64,000 nt of DNA from Tolypeutes matacus (Eukaryota; Chordata; Mammalia; Cingulata; Chlamyphoridae): the NCBI GenBank assembly GCA_026826555.1, contig JAKSZT010054570.1:1064292-1128291 (forward strand), read 5' to 3'. The notes beneath the pieces are model-generated. The model ran no database searches and was not told where the DNA came from. It saw nothing but the letters and a program-made list of their open reading frames with translations. Position 1 is the stretch's first letter; each line of letters opens with the position of its first letter. The position numbers were made by a program, and so were the translations under genes. This document shows positions 23,761 to 35,509 of the stretch, piece after piece.

Positions 23761-24251
23761 TCATTTCATAACATGTATATTGCATTTTCTTGGCATGACT
23801 GAGCAGAGTTGGCTGCAAACATGAATTTGAGAATGAGAAAAATTCCTGAGGGAAGGGTGGTGTTTGGCTCAGCAGGTTATCAGTGAAGAGAAAGGATGCT
23901 GGTCGGCTCCAAAGCCCTGTAAATCTGAGTACAGAGGCCCAACAGACTGTAGATAATTGGGGAAACTGGAAATACAGGATCGTTGGGACTCGAGCAAAAC
24001 TCCACTTTCCCTAGTGAGACCACCTTGAATACCAGAGATAGAAGGGTCCTTCCAGCTCACTCAGTACAGCCTCCTCAGTTCACAGTTGAGGCGCCTGCAC
24101 CCATGGTCCCACCAGGAAGTTCCGGGCAGAACTGGAACCATGTCTCTTCCCATCCAGGTCTCTGTTTACTTTAAAAACAAACAAAAAAATCTACTCACCT
24201 TCCCCTTCATCACCCTACCAGCTCTTTGAAAGACGGAAAATTTCACTCAGA
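23761..24251. other. No gene recognised downstream of the motif cluster
   Basis: The first plus-strand ATG after the motif cluster (about 23820) opens only some 20 codons. 'ctcactcagtacagcctcc' and the following text may be a MIR scrap. Confidence 0.4.
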
Positions 24252-24262
24252 GAATGGTTGAG

Positions 24263-24650
24263 GGGGCAGATGTGGCTCAAATGGTTGGGCGTCCGCCTGC
24301 CATATGGAGGGACCTGGGTTCGATCCCCGGGACCTCCCAGTAAAATTTAAAATATATATATAGAAGGCGCATGGGCTGCCAGACTTGACGTAACAGGGGA
24401 GAGACAAGACGAGATGCTCCGCAAGCTCTGAAAACCAGGAACCGAGGTGGCACAGGTGGCAGAACACCTCTCTCCTACATTGGAGGTCTTCAGGATCAAA
24501 TCCTGGTAAAGACTGGAGAAGGATGAGAAGAGATGGCAGGAAACAGACACAGAGGATTGCCCAGTGAATGGACACAAAACAGCAAATGGGGAAGGGGGGT
24601 TTAAAATGGATAAGGTAAGTAAATAAATCTTTAAAAAAAAAAGAGAGAAG
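24263..24650 (+). mobile_element. DAS-SINE, chimeric form
   Basis: The first head 'gatgtggctcaaatggttgg' and B box 'gggttcgatccccggg' lead into a non-tRNA segment. A diverged second head follows ('aggtggcacaggtggcagaa', 'aggatcaaatcctggta'), then 'acacagaggattgccc' and a tail with 'aaataaatctttaaaaa'. An 11-bp duplication, 'gaatggttgag', lies at 24252-24262 and 24651-24661. Confidence 0.9.
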
Positions 24651-24661
24651 GAATGGTTGAG

Positions 24662-25180
24662 AGCACTAGTTCCTGGCTATCGTCTGGAAGAAGAAGAAAT
24701 CACCAACTCTAGCCCAAAGGGAAAGAGAAATACAATTTTTGGCTTTCCCCCCATCCCACTAATTCTAGTCAACATATACCAGGCACAATGTTCCGAAGGT
24801 GTTTCATCTCCCTCCCTCCCTTCCTTCTGTCTCTTATTCTGCAGTTCCTCCTCCTCTTTAGTTCACCTGTTCTGGGTCATCATGCTAGGGGAAGTCCCCC
24901 CCCCATTTGCCCCCACATCCCCCCAAGCACCTTTAGGATTGACTCAGCCTGGGTTTCATGCTTTGGGCTGGAGCTGCTAACTGGTCAGGCTCATGTGGTT
25001 TAGAAGGAGGAGGGATGAGAGTGACAATCCCTGCTCCTCCCAGTTAAGCACATAGGTTCTCCTCTGCCCTTCCTGACATCTGGCTTGATCTTTCCCTAAG
25101 CCCGACTAGGTCAAGCTTCCCTTAGAGACTCAAGTGTCTTAGAACAATGTGCCTTTCCTTAGTAGCCTTTGCCAGAGTTG
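24662..25180. other. No gene recognised
   Basis: Pyrimidine-rich unique sequence. The plus frames 24657-24980 and 24788-25003 overlap and are Pro/Ser-rich without a domain. Confidence 0.4.
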
Positions 25181-25184
25181 CAAA

Positions 25185-25325
25185 CTTGTATTTATTCCTT
25201 TGGCTATTTGATTCAAGTCTGTCTCCCCCTCTGGATGTTATCGTCAGGGAGGGCAGGGAGGACTGTGTCTGCTAGACTCTAGTTGACTCCGTGATATTTG
25301 CTGACTGAGTAAATGAAAGCAAGCT
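25185..25325 (+). repeat. L2 LINE 3' end
   Basis: 'gtctgtctccccctctggat', 'gggcagggaggactgtgtct', 'atttgctgactgagtaaatg' match the L2 3' region in sense orientation. Confidence 0.65.
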
Positions 25326-25329
25326 TTCA

Positions 25330-25825
25330 CCAGGGCAGTAGTGTGTGAATATATCATTCTCAGCCAATATGAAAGAGGGAGCTAATGTAGACTGGGCTTT
25401 TCCCACTCCAAATGTATAGAATACTGAATTAAATGTAATAATAATAATAAAGAAAAGTCCTAATCATATCCAGGCTTGAAAGAGAAAATTCCCAGGTGGT
25501 CAGAAATAGAGGAAACTCAATTCCGGAGCAGTATAAGTAGGAGCTAAAGCTGTTGTGGACACAAGAGTATCAGAGAGGAGGTGGGGCTGGGAATTTGATG
25601 TTCATGCAGGGTGGGGTAATCAGGCTGCAGATCTTTTCTAGGCAGGGATTGAGAACAGAGGGGAAATAGCTGCCCTGCCTCTGAGGTGGGCAGTAGAAAA
25701 ACTGCTCACCAGCCCAGGGAGGTGAGGAAGCTTGACCTCTGTCTGGAGCCCAGTTAGAAAAAGGGAGAGAGAGAGAGAGAGAATAATTAGAAATCAAAGC
25801 CTGTGATACTCTACTTATGTGCTGT
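25330..25825. other. No gene recognised; short (GA)n run
   Basis: Unique sequence with a short GA microsatellite at about 25763-25781. Confidence 0.5.
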
Positions 25826-25829
25826 GGGA

Positions 25830-26850
25830 ATTCAAAGAATTAAAATGAAAACAAATCCATAAATGATGACAAATAGTTCAGGCAGAGAGAACAAGCAAAC
25901 CTCTGGAAGACAATTGCCTCAGTAGAGCATTTCAACAAACAAAAATGCATGGAAATTCTCTCTCTTTCTCTCTCTCTCTCAAACACACACACCACCTGCA
26001 GGGCTCACAATTCTTACAAACCACACCAGCAAACAATGATCGTGAGGAAGGTCAGCACTTACAAATTATAGAGAGAAAATCAAGAGCTGGAGTTAATAGG
26101 ATAATTTAAGACTATAAAAAGGTATATTTGGATATTTAAATAGAATAAAAAAGGTAAGGAAAGTCCAAGATAATCCCAATTGCTAAATTGGGGAGAGGGG
26201 ATTTTGAAAAGAATCTAAAGCTAAAATACAAGACAATAGCTTGGAAGATGGGAGGAGAAATATTAGCATCAAGCTGTCATCAAGTCCTTCAATTTTAAAG
26301 AGGAAAATAATGATATCGACTAATGTTAGACTTTCAAGTCAAGTAAATGTATTAAAAATGAGCATAACCATTAAAATAATAGAAATGTAATTTATAACCA
26401 AATTAATTTCTTAACCAAATAACATGGGAGAAAGGCAAAGATAAAGCTTGGCTAACATAAAATAATATAGTAGAAATATACCAAATGTACTAATTGTGAT
26501 AAATTTAAAAAGCTTAAGATGCCTATTAAAAGCCAAACACCTTTAGACTTAATTTTTAAAAAATCAGCTACATGTAATTTCGAAGAAACATACCTAAAAC
26601 ATGAAGATACAGAAAACTTGAAAATAAGGGGGAAACCACAAACCAGACAATTACTAAAAAAAAGAAAGTTGATATAGATACATAAAATAGTAAACAAGCT
26701 AGATTTGAAGGAAAAAAATAAAAATAAGATTATGAGGAATAATGGTTTTAAAAAGGAAAAATTCACCCAGGAGATACAATAATAAACTTACATGCACCAA
26801 AAAAACAGAATTAAAAATACAAAGCAAAATTTGCCAGAAAAACAAACAAA
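25830..26850 (+). repeat. Old L1 fragment including endonuclease region
   Basis: AT-rich and decayed. From about 26530 the text follows L1 ORF2 endonuclease-coding sequence: 'attaaaagccaaacaccttt', 'gaagaaacatacctaaaaca', 'attcacccaggagatacaat', 'acttacatgcaccaaaaaaa'. No frame is open for more than a few dozen codons. A TC/CA microsatellite lies at 25958-25992 and a (CAAA)n run at 26840-26868. Confidence 0.65.
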
Positions 26851-27084
26851 CAAACAAACAAAAAACCACTCTCTTCTCCCCACCTTCATTTGGCTGGAGC
26901 TTTCCAGTAGTGTACTGATGCCCTTGCATTCAATTCAGCTGAATCTACAACACTAAGCTATGCCCAAAGCCCTGTGCTGACCTAGTAGAATCAAGATGGT
27001 TAAAAGCAATGCCACATAGGAGAGCAAAGAGAGGGATGATGAGATCTAGTGGGAAAAACTGAACTACTACGTTGAAAACATTGT

Positions 27085-27280
27085 GCTGAGTGCTAAGTGT
27101 ACCATTTCATGTAACCTAACAAAAATCTGATGAGGTAATGCTATTTGTAGCTCCGATTTACAGAGAAGAAACTGAGATTCAAAGATATTAAGTAACTTTT
27201 CAAAAATAACATGACTGGTGAATGTTAGAGCCAGAACTCAGAACATCCAGTATTCAGAATTCGGACCATCCTGGGTCTCC
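27085..27280 (-). repeat. MIR SINE
   Basis: 'gtgctgagtgctaagtgtac', 'acagagaagaaactgagatt', 'gttagagccagaactcagaa' in reverse MIR order. Confidence 0.8.
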
Positions 27281-27366
27281 CTGTATCCCCAGTGCATAAA
27301 ACTATGCCTGGCACAGATAAAGCAAATGATATGTATCTGCTAAATGAATGAATGAATGAATGAATG
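27265..27366 (+). repeat. L2 LINE 3' end with (TGAA)n
   Basis: 'tatccccagtgcataaaac', 'atgcctggcacagataaa' and a perfect ATGA/TGAA tandem run at 27345-27366, the usual L2 terminal repeat. Confidence 0.75.
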
Positions 27367-27369
27367 GAC

Positions 27370-27920
27370 GAACCAGTCCAGCTATAACTCCAACTCTACT
27401 GTACCAGAGCACCTACTCTGTTATCCCACTTAATCTTAGCTATCAGACTCTCACAGCTACTTCTAAGCCCAAACTATTCACTCTACCCCCTTCCACAAAA
27501 GACTTCTCTCTCAAGTGTATTTACTGGCCATTTCCCCTCCCTGATCTAGAGTTGGCCAAGGAGAGAGAGGAAAGCCAGGCTGTCCCAACACGTATTGAGG
27601 GTAATTTCACAACACAGTTGCATTTCCTTACAGCCTGGTTGGTTGGGAACCGAGGCTTCTGGTAGTTTTTGAGGGTTGTTGTTAGCCCAGGGCACTGGAA
27701 AATTGGGAGGAAATGCATTTTTCACTCCCCTCTGCCTTCGGGCTGCTAGTCTCACCCTCTAGAATATTTAGCCGTAAGCAGCCGTCTGGGAGGTGATGGG
27801 GCACCAGGAGGTATTTAGACACCAACTGAAATGGCCCTGCAACCATTTGGGAGTGAGAAAATTCTTGGGGGCCCAGAAGTTTCCTCAGGCAGGTAGCTTG
27901 GTAGCTTGTAAAAAAAAAAA
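27370..27920. other. No gene recognised
   Basis: Unique sequence ending in an A run (27909-27927). The frames over 27521-27755 run on both strands and lack domains. Confidence 0.4.
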
Positions 27921-28579
27921 AAAAAAACAACACTTTTGTTTTGAAACAATTATAGATTCACAGGAAATTGCAAAAATAGCACACAGAGTTCCACCTACCT
28001 TTGACCCAGCTTCCCCAATGGTGACATCTTATATTACTGTAGCATAATATCAAAATCCAGGAAACCCACATTGGTATAATACTGTTAAACAGACCTTATT
28101 CTGTTTTTACCATTTTTAAGTGTGTTCATTAGTGTGTTTGTGTGTGTGTGTGTGTGTGCAGGTGTCATTCTATGCAACTTTATCTCATGTAAAGAGATTT
28201 GTATGACTAACACCACAATCAAGATACAGAATGGATCCATCACCATAAAAGAACTTCCGTGTGCTACCCTTTATAGCCATACTCAACCCCCACTGTCTCT
28301 ACAACCACTCATTTGTCTCCATCTCTCTAGTTTTGTCTTTTTAAGAATGTTGGATAAATGGCATCATACAGTATGTGAACTTATGAGATTGCCTTTTTTC
28401 ACTAAGGATAAGGTCCTTGAGATTCATCCAGTTGGGTGCATGTATCAATAGTTTCTTTTTATTGCTGAGTAGTATGCCATTGTATGGCTATACCAGTCAC
28501 CCAATGAAGAGCATTTGGGTTGTTTCTGGGTTTTTTTTGTTTGTTTGTTTGTTTGTATTTTTTGCTATTGTTTGTAGAT

Positions 28580-29057
28580 TTTTAATAAGAGAACCAATTC
28601 TGTTTTGGGCTACAGAGCTTTCAGAAGACCTAGTGAGTAATCAAGTTCTATTTCCATCTCCACTTATGCCCAGAAGGGGGAAAGGCCTACACACCATGCC
28701 TTGGCTTCTCAGCTGTGATTCATTCCTCCTGATCCTTCAAGTTTTAACTGGAATAGGAGTCTTTGTGTTGATAACAGTCTCCCTGACCAGATTCCGGCAG
28801 CAACCTATAATCCCATTATGTGCTGTTGGCTTCTGTAACTCCAGTTCTGGTTCAGTATCCAGGAAGGTAAGTGAACATTTATTGAATCAGTCAATTGACA
28901 TAATGCTGTCATCACAGTCATGTTCTAATGTAGGCCAGCCCCACTTGGGATCAAAATGCACTCTTGGAAGCAACTTTAGAAAAGGGGGTGGTCATCATTA
29001 AGTGCATCACATTTTCTTATTAGAACAATTTTGTTACACCATCAGGTGACTCCAAGG
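28580..29057. mobile_element. Unidentified ~480-bp insertion inside L1
   Basis: L1 sequence stops near 28579 and resumes near 29058. Similar text borders both sides: 'ttttgctattgtttgtagat' (28560-28579) and 'ttttgctttcttatagat' (about 29058-29074), which fits a decayed target duplication. The insert has no tRNA-like head or LTR termini. A short 'ttaaaaa' on the minus strand could be a poly(A) remnant. It contains a GGTAAGT splice-donor-like site at about 28865. Confidence 0.45.
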
Positions 29058-29225
29058 TTTTGCTTTCTTATAGATAATACCTTAATGAACATTTTCATAC
29101 ATAAGTATATTTCTACATTATGTGATTATTTCATCAGGAGAGAGACTTAGAAGTAAGATTGCTGAGTCAGGGGCATAACCTCTTTTTTATTTTTTGATAC
29201 ATGCTGTCAGGTTGCTTTCCAGAAA

Positions 29226-29730
29226 GCTAGTTATACTAGTTTCCTTGCTTTAACAAATTACCACAAATTTAGCAGCTTAAAACAAAACAAATGAATTTTC
29301 TTACAGGTCTAGATGTCAGAAGTCCTAAAATTAAGGTGTCATCAGGGCTACATTCCTTCTGGGGGTTCTAAGGAGAATCCCTCGCCTTGCCTTTTCCACC
29401 TTCTAGAGACTGCCAGCATGCCTTGGCTCGTGGTGCCTTCCACCATCTTCTAAGTGGGCAGCATAGCATCTTCAAATCTCTCTCCCTGACTCCTGCTTCC
29501 ATTGTCACATCTCCATCTCTGGCTCTGACTCTCCTGTCTCCCTCTTGTAAGTACCCTTTGAGAACATTGTGCCCACCCAGATAATCTAGAATAATCTCCC
29601 CATCTCAAGATCCTTAACTTAATCACATCTGCAAAGTCAAAATCTTTTGCCATGTAGGGTAACATATTCACCAGTTCTGGGATTAGGAGGTAGACACCTT
29701 TAGAGGGGGTGGGCATTATGCAGTAGTATA
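29226..29730 (-). mobile_element. MLT1-type solo LTR (ERVL-MaLR)
   Basis: The plus strand shows the reverse complement of an MLT1 LTR: 'caaattaccacaaatttagc', 'gctacattccttctgggggt', 'tagaataatctccccatctc', 'ccatgtagggtaacatattc', 'gaggtagacacctttagagg'. It sits within the minus-strand L1 and is therefore younger than that L1. Confidence 0.88.
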
Positions 29731-29799
29731 AATTATCTACAGTAGTCTAACTTTATACCCCATCAGCAGAGTACTAAAGCTTAAAGACTCCTTTGAGCA

Positions 29800-30350
29800 G
29801 GAGCAAAGTCTATCTGGTGCATTAAGATGCCAAATCAAAAACAGTCATTTCCTCTAAGAACATTCACTCAAGACTGAAGGGAAAGATGTTTTTTTTTAAA
29901 AAAAATTTCCAGACATAAATAGTGTAATAAAAATATCAGCCTTGAAACTCAAGGATGACTCTTTGCATGAAACCTTACACCAATGTTGCCATGTTGCAAT
30001 GTTCAAGCCCAGGGAAGAAAGAACAATCAACAAAGATGTGAATCGATCAGTTCAATCCTATAAATAGGTCAACACAATCAGGAAGTCAAGCTCAGTTATC
30101 TCTTTCACATAACAATTGTTGTCAAACCGTACAACAGTGTGTAGACTATTTATCCACAAAGCTGAGGATGGCTCACTGGCCATCAGCCTCCCCACCTTTA
30201 TCTTGGGCATCTGATAGAGCACAGCTCCAGTGTTAGCAGTCCTACCAATGGGTAACCCATGGCAAGTTTGTGCTATAGCCCATATGGGCCTCTTTCAGAG
30301 TGGGTGCTAAATAAATATTTTTGGAGTTAAAATCCCCTTAATCCTATCCT
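29800..30350. other. No gene recognised
   Basis: Unique sequence between two L1 pieces. 'gtgctaaataaatattttt' near 30305 may be a short L2 end. Confidence 0.45.
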
Positions 30351-30354
30351 GGAG

Positions 30355-32465
30355 AAAGATCTATGAGCACATGAGAAGAACATACAACCCACTGATTTAG
30401 GATGCAACGTTCTGTATATATCTGTTAGGTCTAACTTCTTTACGATATTGTTCAAATTCTCTGTTTCCTTATTGATCTTCTAATTGTTCTGTCTAATGAT
30501 ATGAGTGGTGTGTTGAAGCTTCCGACTATTATTGTAGAGATGTCAATCTCTCTCTTCAGTTTTACCAGCGTTTGCCTCATGTATTTTGGGGCACCCTTGT
30601 TAGATGCATAGATATTTATGACTGTTATTTCTTCCTGGTGGATTGCCTCTTTTATGAATATATAATGGCCGTCTTTAGCTCTTAAAACTTTTGCATTTAA
30701 AGTCTGTTTTGTCTGATATTAGTATAGCTACCACTGCTTTTTTTTTGGTTGTTGTTTGTGTAGAGTATCTTTTTCCAAACTTTCACTTTCAGCCAGTTTG
30801 CATCCCTGGGTCCAAGATGAGTCTCTTGTAGGCAGCATATGGATGACTCATTTTTTAAAAATCCATTCTGGCAGCCTGTATCTTTTGATTGGGGAGTTTA
30901 ATCCATTCACATTCAATGATATTACTGTAAATGCATTATTTACTTCCACCATTTTATTCTTTGGCTTTCATATGTCATATCTTATTTCCATCTGTCCTTT
31001 TACTCTTTTGGTTATCCTTTCTGCTAGTCCTCTCTACCATACCCTCCTCCAAGCCTCTCTCTCCTGTCTTATTCTTTCGGACTGTAAGGTCCCCTTTAAT
31101 GCTTCCTGCAAAGGTGGATTCTTTTTTACAAACTCTTAGTTTCTGTTTATTTGTGAATATTTTAAACTCATCTTCATATTTGAAGGACAGTTTTGCTGGA
31201 TAAAGAATTCTCAGCTGGCAATTTTTCTGTTTCAGTATCCTAGTTATATCATCCACTGTCTTCTTGCCTCCATGATTTCTGATGAGAAATCTGCACTGTC
31301 GTATTGGGTGTCGCTTGTACATGACAGTTTGCTTCTCCCTTGCTGCTCTCAGAATTTTCTCTGTATCTTTGGTGTTTGGCATTCTGAGTAGTGTCTTCAA
31401 GTAGGTCTATTCTGATTTATTTTGATTGGGGTACGCTGTGCTTCTTGGACATGTAAATTCATTTCTTTCATGAGAGTTGGGAAATTTTCAGCCATTATTT
31501 CCTCCAATACACTTTCTCCCATGACACGTATGATGGTGAGTTTACTCATGATCAATTTCTCTCTCTTGCATAGGGATTTAGTGGTAAGAGGCTGCATGTT
31601 ACTGCTGTTCTTTGATTCTTGGTTCAAACTGTTCTGGGTCTTTAGGTTTGTCCTTACTCAGTTGCTCAAAGGGGTTGCAGACCCACTTCCAAGGGCCTTT
31701 GGGAAGGAGCTTGTAAGGGCTGGAAAAAAGCCTCTCTTATTTACTTTTAATTTCCTCACATGTGTTTCCTACATCTGCCAGCAGATGGCGCTTTTTGGCA
31801 GCCTTCTTAGTTCAAACCTTGGTTGGAGAGAGTTCCATACACTGACTGCAACAATGACAGAGGATTCTGCCTCAAGGCTATTCAGAGCCTGGCAGATCAA
31901 ACTTTTTTCCAGGCTGTTCTGCAACCTTTGCTGGCAGCCCCCTCCTTTTTCCTGGGTAGAAAATAATCCCACTCCCTCTGCATCTTCAACCAGTTCCAGT
32001 CAGTAAAGAGGGTGTTTGTGAGAGTTGGATCTCCTTAGTTTCCTGCCTGGACCCGGGGCAAACAATGGCACGGCCCTACTTGGCCTGGAAGGGCTCATAG
32101 GACACAGCAGACCAGAATTAGCCTTAGGCTATGTCCCTCTCTATCCCCATTCCTGGGGAGGTGGACCCCTGTGGACCCTCTCTGTCCATAACCACTGTCC
32201 AGAGGCCAGAGGATTCAAAGCTGTCTGCTCTGAAGGTGGGGGGATGGGCACTGGGAGCTGCAGCTGTAGCTTTAACTCACAGTTTTACCATCAAGATTCT
32301 TTTCCTTTGTCTCTCTCTCTTCTGGGTGGTGCCCAGACTTCCACTTAATGTCTTAAACCCTAGAACATTTTTTTCCCCAGGCCATTTCTGCCTGTCCTCT
32401 AGCAATTTTTCTGGGAGAAATGAGTCCCGAGTTTCTCTAATCTGCCATCTTCCTGGAAGTCCTCC
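30355..32465 (-). repeat. L1 LINE 5' half (5' UTR, ORF1, start of ORF2)
   Basis: Read on the minus strand the element starts at about 32465 with 'gacttccaggaagatggcag', typical of an L1 5' end. It runs through a 5' UTR of about 0.8 kb, ORF1, and the endonuclease-coding start of ORF2, where 'aatgtgaatggattaaactc' (about 30912-30893) encodes an LNVNGLN-like motif. It stops abruptly near 30355 without the reverse transcriptase region or 3' UTR. This is the opposite of the usual 5' truncation. Many stops and frameshifts show it is dead. Confidence 0.85.
30975..31627 (-). pseudogene. L1 ORF1 remnant (RNA-binding chaperone), frameshifted
   Basis: ORF1 of L1 encodes the trimeric RNA-binding protein that packages L1 RNA. 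Two overlapping minus frames carry its parts. The 76-codon frame at 31397-31627 has 'IMAENFPTLMKEMNLHVQEA' and 'RTP', the start of the central RRM domain. The 141-codon frame at 30975-31400 has 'TKDTEKILRAAREKQ' and 'PAKLSFKYEDEFKIFTNKQK', the C-terminal domain. The shift at about 31397-31400 breaks the gene. The N-terminal coiled coil was not found, either decayed or deleted. The last 50 or so codons of the second frame appear to be read-through beyond the true end. No function is expected. Confidence 0.8.
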
Positions 32466-32469
32466 CCTT

Positions 32470-34080
32470 AATCCTGAGCCTAGATCAGTGATCTTGAACA
32501 TGTAATCATCCACTTCTAGGTCTCCTTGAGGCCTAGTAAAAGGCCTAGTAGAAGGAGACTCCAGGCTTCCTATTTAATGCTTTTTGTTGTTGTTATGGAA
32601 AATGCTGGAACTTTTTTTTTTTTTACCACCCCCATGAGATCAGAATATTGTGATCCAAATAAATTAAAGGTCCTGTCTTGGTAGACTCTGACAGCAAAAC
32701 AAGTTCCCATGTATGGGCTGGCCCTGGTGACCCCTTCCCTAAAAACATAAAAACATAAAGTATATAATGCTTTTGTTCTACCAAGCATTTAGAACAGGAG
32801 GGAAGGTTGGAAGGCTTTTCCTGTCTTTTGTTGTTGACCTATACTTGACCTTCCATACCTCATGCATATGTCAGAGACTACCAATTCCATAGACTTCAGT
32901 AGGTGGGTGAAAAAATCCCTTTGGCAATTTATCAAGATATGTGTAGAATATTAAAAAAAAAAAAATAGCTGGTTAAAGACACCACCCTAATTGATTTGGG
33001 AGCACCTTGAAAGCTGCGAAAAGGGTGTGGATATAGGTGCCCAGAGGGGCAGAAGGGTGCTTGGCCAGCTGGAGAGCACTGGGGTGGGGGAGGGGAAGCA
33101 CCAAACCAGCGGGGCCCTGAGCATGCCCCTGAGTCACAGATGATGGGTGCAGCAGATTCGCTGCTGTCAGCTCTTGGCCCAGGGGAAGTGGAGCCCAAAC
33201 AGCAGACTGAGTCATATTTATTGAAGAGACCATTGGAACAAAAGCTGTAGACAGGAGCCTGTGCGGGGGATGGCATTCAAACCACTTTTACCATCCCATT
33301 AGCAGTATTTCTCTTTCTCTCAAGTGGATGGGCTCCGTGGGATGTGGGTGAAGAAAATCAAATACAGGTTCCACTTTCACATTATCCTTCAGTGGGTGGT
33401 TTTAACCCTGTAGAACCATGAGTGTTTTGAGAGATGTGCTTATAACTGACATTTTGTTTTTAACATTCCTCATAGAATAAGTTTATGTTTTATTCAAAAG
33501 AATGTTTATGAACTTACCCTGAAAAATTGGAAAATGCTTATCATTTAAAGTTACGTTTTAAACTGGAAGGACTAATTAGCAGCAAGACTGCATGATTACA
33601 TTTTTACCTTAAAAAAATCTTTTTGGAAACCCAATTCTAGCCTCAGAATTCCATTTGGATAAGCAAAAGGATGGAAGTGAACAGATTTGGGGTCTAGACA
33701 AATTCTGCTTTTAAATTGCTACAGAACCTTAGGCAAGTAACTTTCCTGCTTTCTTATTTTTGTGTTTTTATATGAAAAATAAAAGAAACAATGGAGAAAA
33801 TAACGATCATCTATATTTCCAAAATCCAAAATTAACCACTGCTAACATCTTGAAGATGGTTTTTCTCATCTGTTAATACAGGGGTTGACCTGGAAAACTG
33901 CCAAGGTTCCTTCCAACTTGGACACTCTTTGATTCTATGTCTTACTATTCCATGGGTCCAGACATAACATAAATCAGATCTATCTCCCCACTGCTCCCCA
34001 TCAAATACTTACATTTTTAAGTCAGTTGTAACAAGGTTAATCAGTGACACTGAGCTCCTACAACTTTATTATGAAGCAGG
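32470..34080. other. No gene recognised
   Basis: Mostly unique sequence with A runs at 32614-32625 (T strand) and 32951-32964. A short block at 33868-33945 ('ggttccttccaacttggac', 'ctttgattctatg') resembles an ancient MIR3/L3-type repeat. The minus frames 32932-33276 and 32973-33233 overlap and lack domains. Confidence 0.45.
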
Positions 34081-34092
34081 TGTTCCCAACTT

Positions 34093-34185
34093 CTTGTTTT
34101 ATTTAGGTACCAGGGCCTGGGATTGAACCCAGGACCTCGCATATGGGAAGGTGGCGCTCAGCCACTGAGCCACACCAGCTCCCCA
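34093..34185 (-). mobile_element. DAS-SINE monomer
   Basis: Reverse-strand body: 'cctgggattgaacccaggac' (B box) and 'gctcagccactgagccacac' (A box). An 11-bp duplication, 'gttcccaactt', is at 34082-34092 and 34186-34196. Confidence 0.92.
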
Positions 34186-34199
34186 GTTCCCAACTTTTT

Positions 34200-35060
34200 A
34201 ACAAGACGGTTCTAATTGCCTTTTCTCTGAAGCCATAGGATTGGCGGACAGGTAGTAGAAAAATCCTGAGTAAAGCTGAGCTCCTCTCCCCAGAGGATCT
34301 TGAAATAGATCTTCCAGGCAGAGCCAGAACTTTGGGAGCTACCCGCATATACTGATTTACCTGCCAGGGTCACCTGTTACAAGGAGACCCTACAGTTGCC
34401 TGGGGGAGATCACTGAAGAGATACAAATGTCTTTGGAATGTTTGTTCATTCGTGGTCTGATTCCCAACCTTCAAGGTTTCAATAATATCCATATGTCTGT
34501 CACCCTTTTAACTTACTCTAAATTTCTTACATTACACACTTTCATGTCTCTTGCTGCAGGGATCCTCTGGTTGTAAATTCAGCTCTTTTTCAGGCCACCA
34601 CTAAATTCGGAACCACCATGGAAGCACCCAAGACACGAACTCCAAATGCCTAGAGTAGTAATTGCTTCCCCAGAACCTCTATCACACCTTGGGCGTGTTC
34701 TCACTCATTTGTTTTCCTTATTGAATGAATCCTAAGCCAGAACTAGAAGAAGCCTCAAGAATGTTGCCTTGACTAGGTGGTAAGCAGCAGGCTTGGGCAC
34801 GGGGCCCCAGGGAGCAGCGAGTGGAAGTGTTGCTGCTATTTAGTCTATTTAGCCGCAAGACCAGTACTGTCTGTGCGGAAGGATCCGGTTCTGTCCATGG
34901 AGGGCTTTGGAAGGCAATCTCTCAGTTTGCTACAACTTTAGGTCTTAAGGGGACTTTAGACATTTTGGAACCTAACTCCTTCATTTCACAGGTGGGAAAA
35001 TGGCACCAGGACTGTTCAAGATAATTGTTATCTGGAAAATATGTAAAGCATCTTAAAATG
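34200..35060. other. No gene recognised
   Basis: Unique sequence. A weak MIR3/L3-like scrap ('ctccttcatttcacaggtgg') lies near 34975-35000. Confidence 0.4.
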
Positions 35061-35064
35061 GGTA

Positions 35065-35260
35065 AAGGCCCTTGACACACTATCTCCTTTGGGCCTTACA
35101 GCAGCTCTGTGTGTTAGACAAGCCCCATTTTACAGATGAACAAAATGAATCTCAGGACCGTCGAGTGCAGGAAGGACCTAGGGATGGAGGTATGACGTGG
35201 CAGAGCTGGAGCTGAGGCCTCCCACCTCCCAGCCCAGCACTGTGGGCTTTGCACCATGCC
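35065..35260 (-). repeat. MIR SINE
   Basis: 'ccttacagcagctctgtgtg', 'cattttacagatgaacaaaa', 'gtggcagagctggagctgag' in reverse MIR order. Confidence 0.75.
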
Positions 35261-35364
35261 ACCTCTTGGGAAGCCCAGCAGAGAACTGGCTTCAGTTTGC
35301 AGGAGAGCAGGTTTGAAAGGAAGAATAAGGACATAGAGATGGAAGGAGAGGCAGGGAACATTTA

Positions 35365-35500
35365 AAGAGTTTTCCACCTGCACTTGTTTCTTCATATAAT
35401 TGTCACAATAACCCCATGAGGTAAATATTCCAACCTCCTTAGAAAGCAAACACTTAGAAAGGGTAAAGAAACTTAATCTAGCTCCCATAGTCAAGACAGA
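35365..35500 (-). repeat. MIR SINE fragment
   Basis: 'ataattgtcacaataacccc', 'atgaggtaaatattcc', 'gaaagggtaaagaaactta' match a reverse MIR. An A run follows at 35499-35515. Confidence 0.65.
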
Positions 35501-35509
35501 AAAAAAAAA

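Larger units (their letters stand above)
27930..29790 (-). repeat. L1 LINE 3' part, twice interrupted
   Basis: Read on the minus strand this is L1 ORF2 end plus 3' UTR. On the plus strand the recognisable antisense text is 'tagattcacaggaaattgca', 'tggcatcatacagtatgtga', 'tgagtagtatgccattgtat'. After an insert it resumes with 'ccttaatgaacattttcata' and 'gtaagattgctgagtcaggg'. After an LTR it ends with 'accccatcagcagagtac'. A GT microsatellite (28131-28159) lies inside. The 194-codon plus frame 28417-29001 crosses the antisense of L1 and the insert and is not a gene. Confidence 0.85.

Noticed and set aside
28417..29001. 194-codon plus-strand frame with hydrophobic stretches
   Set aside because: It runs across antisense L1 and an unidentified insert, so its frame is a by-product of repeat sequence. 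No domain was recognised.
30756..32505. Plus-strand frames of 107-194 codons
   Set aside because: They lie on the antisense of the L1 5' half, where the real coding sense is minus and broken.
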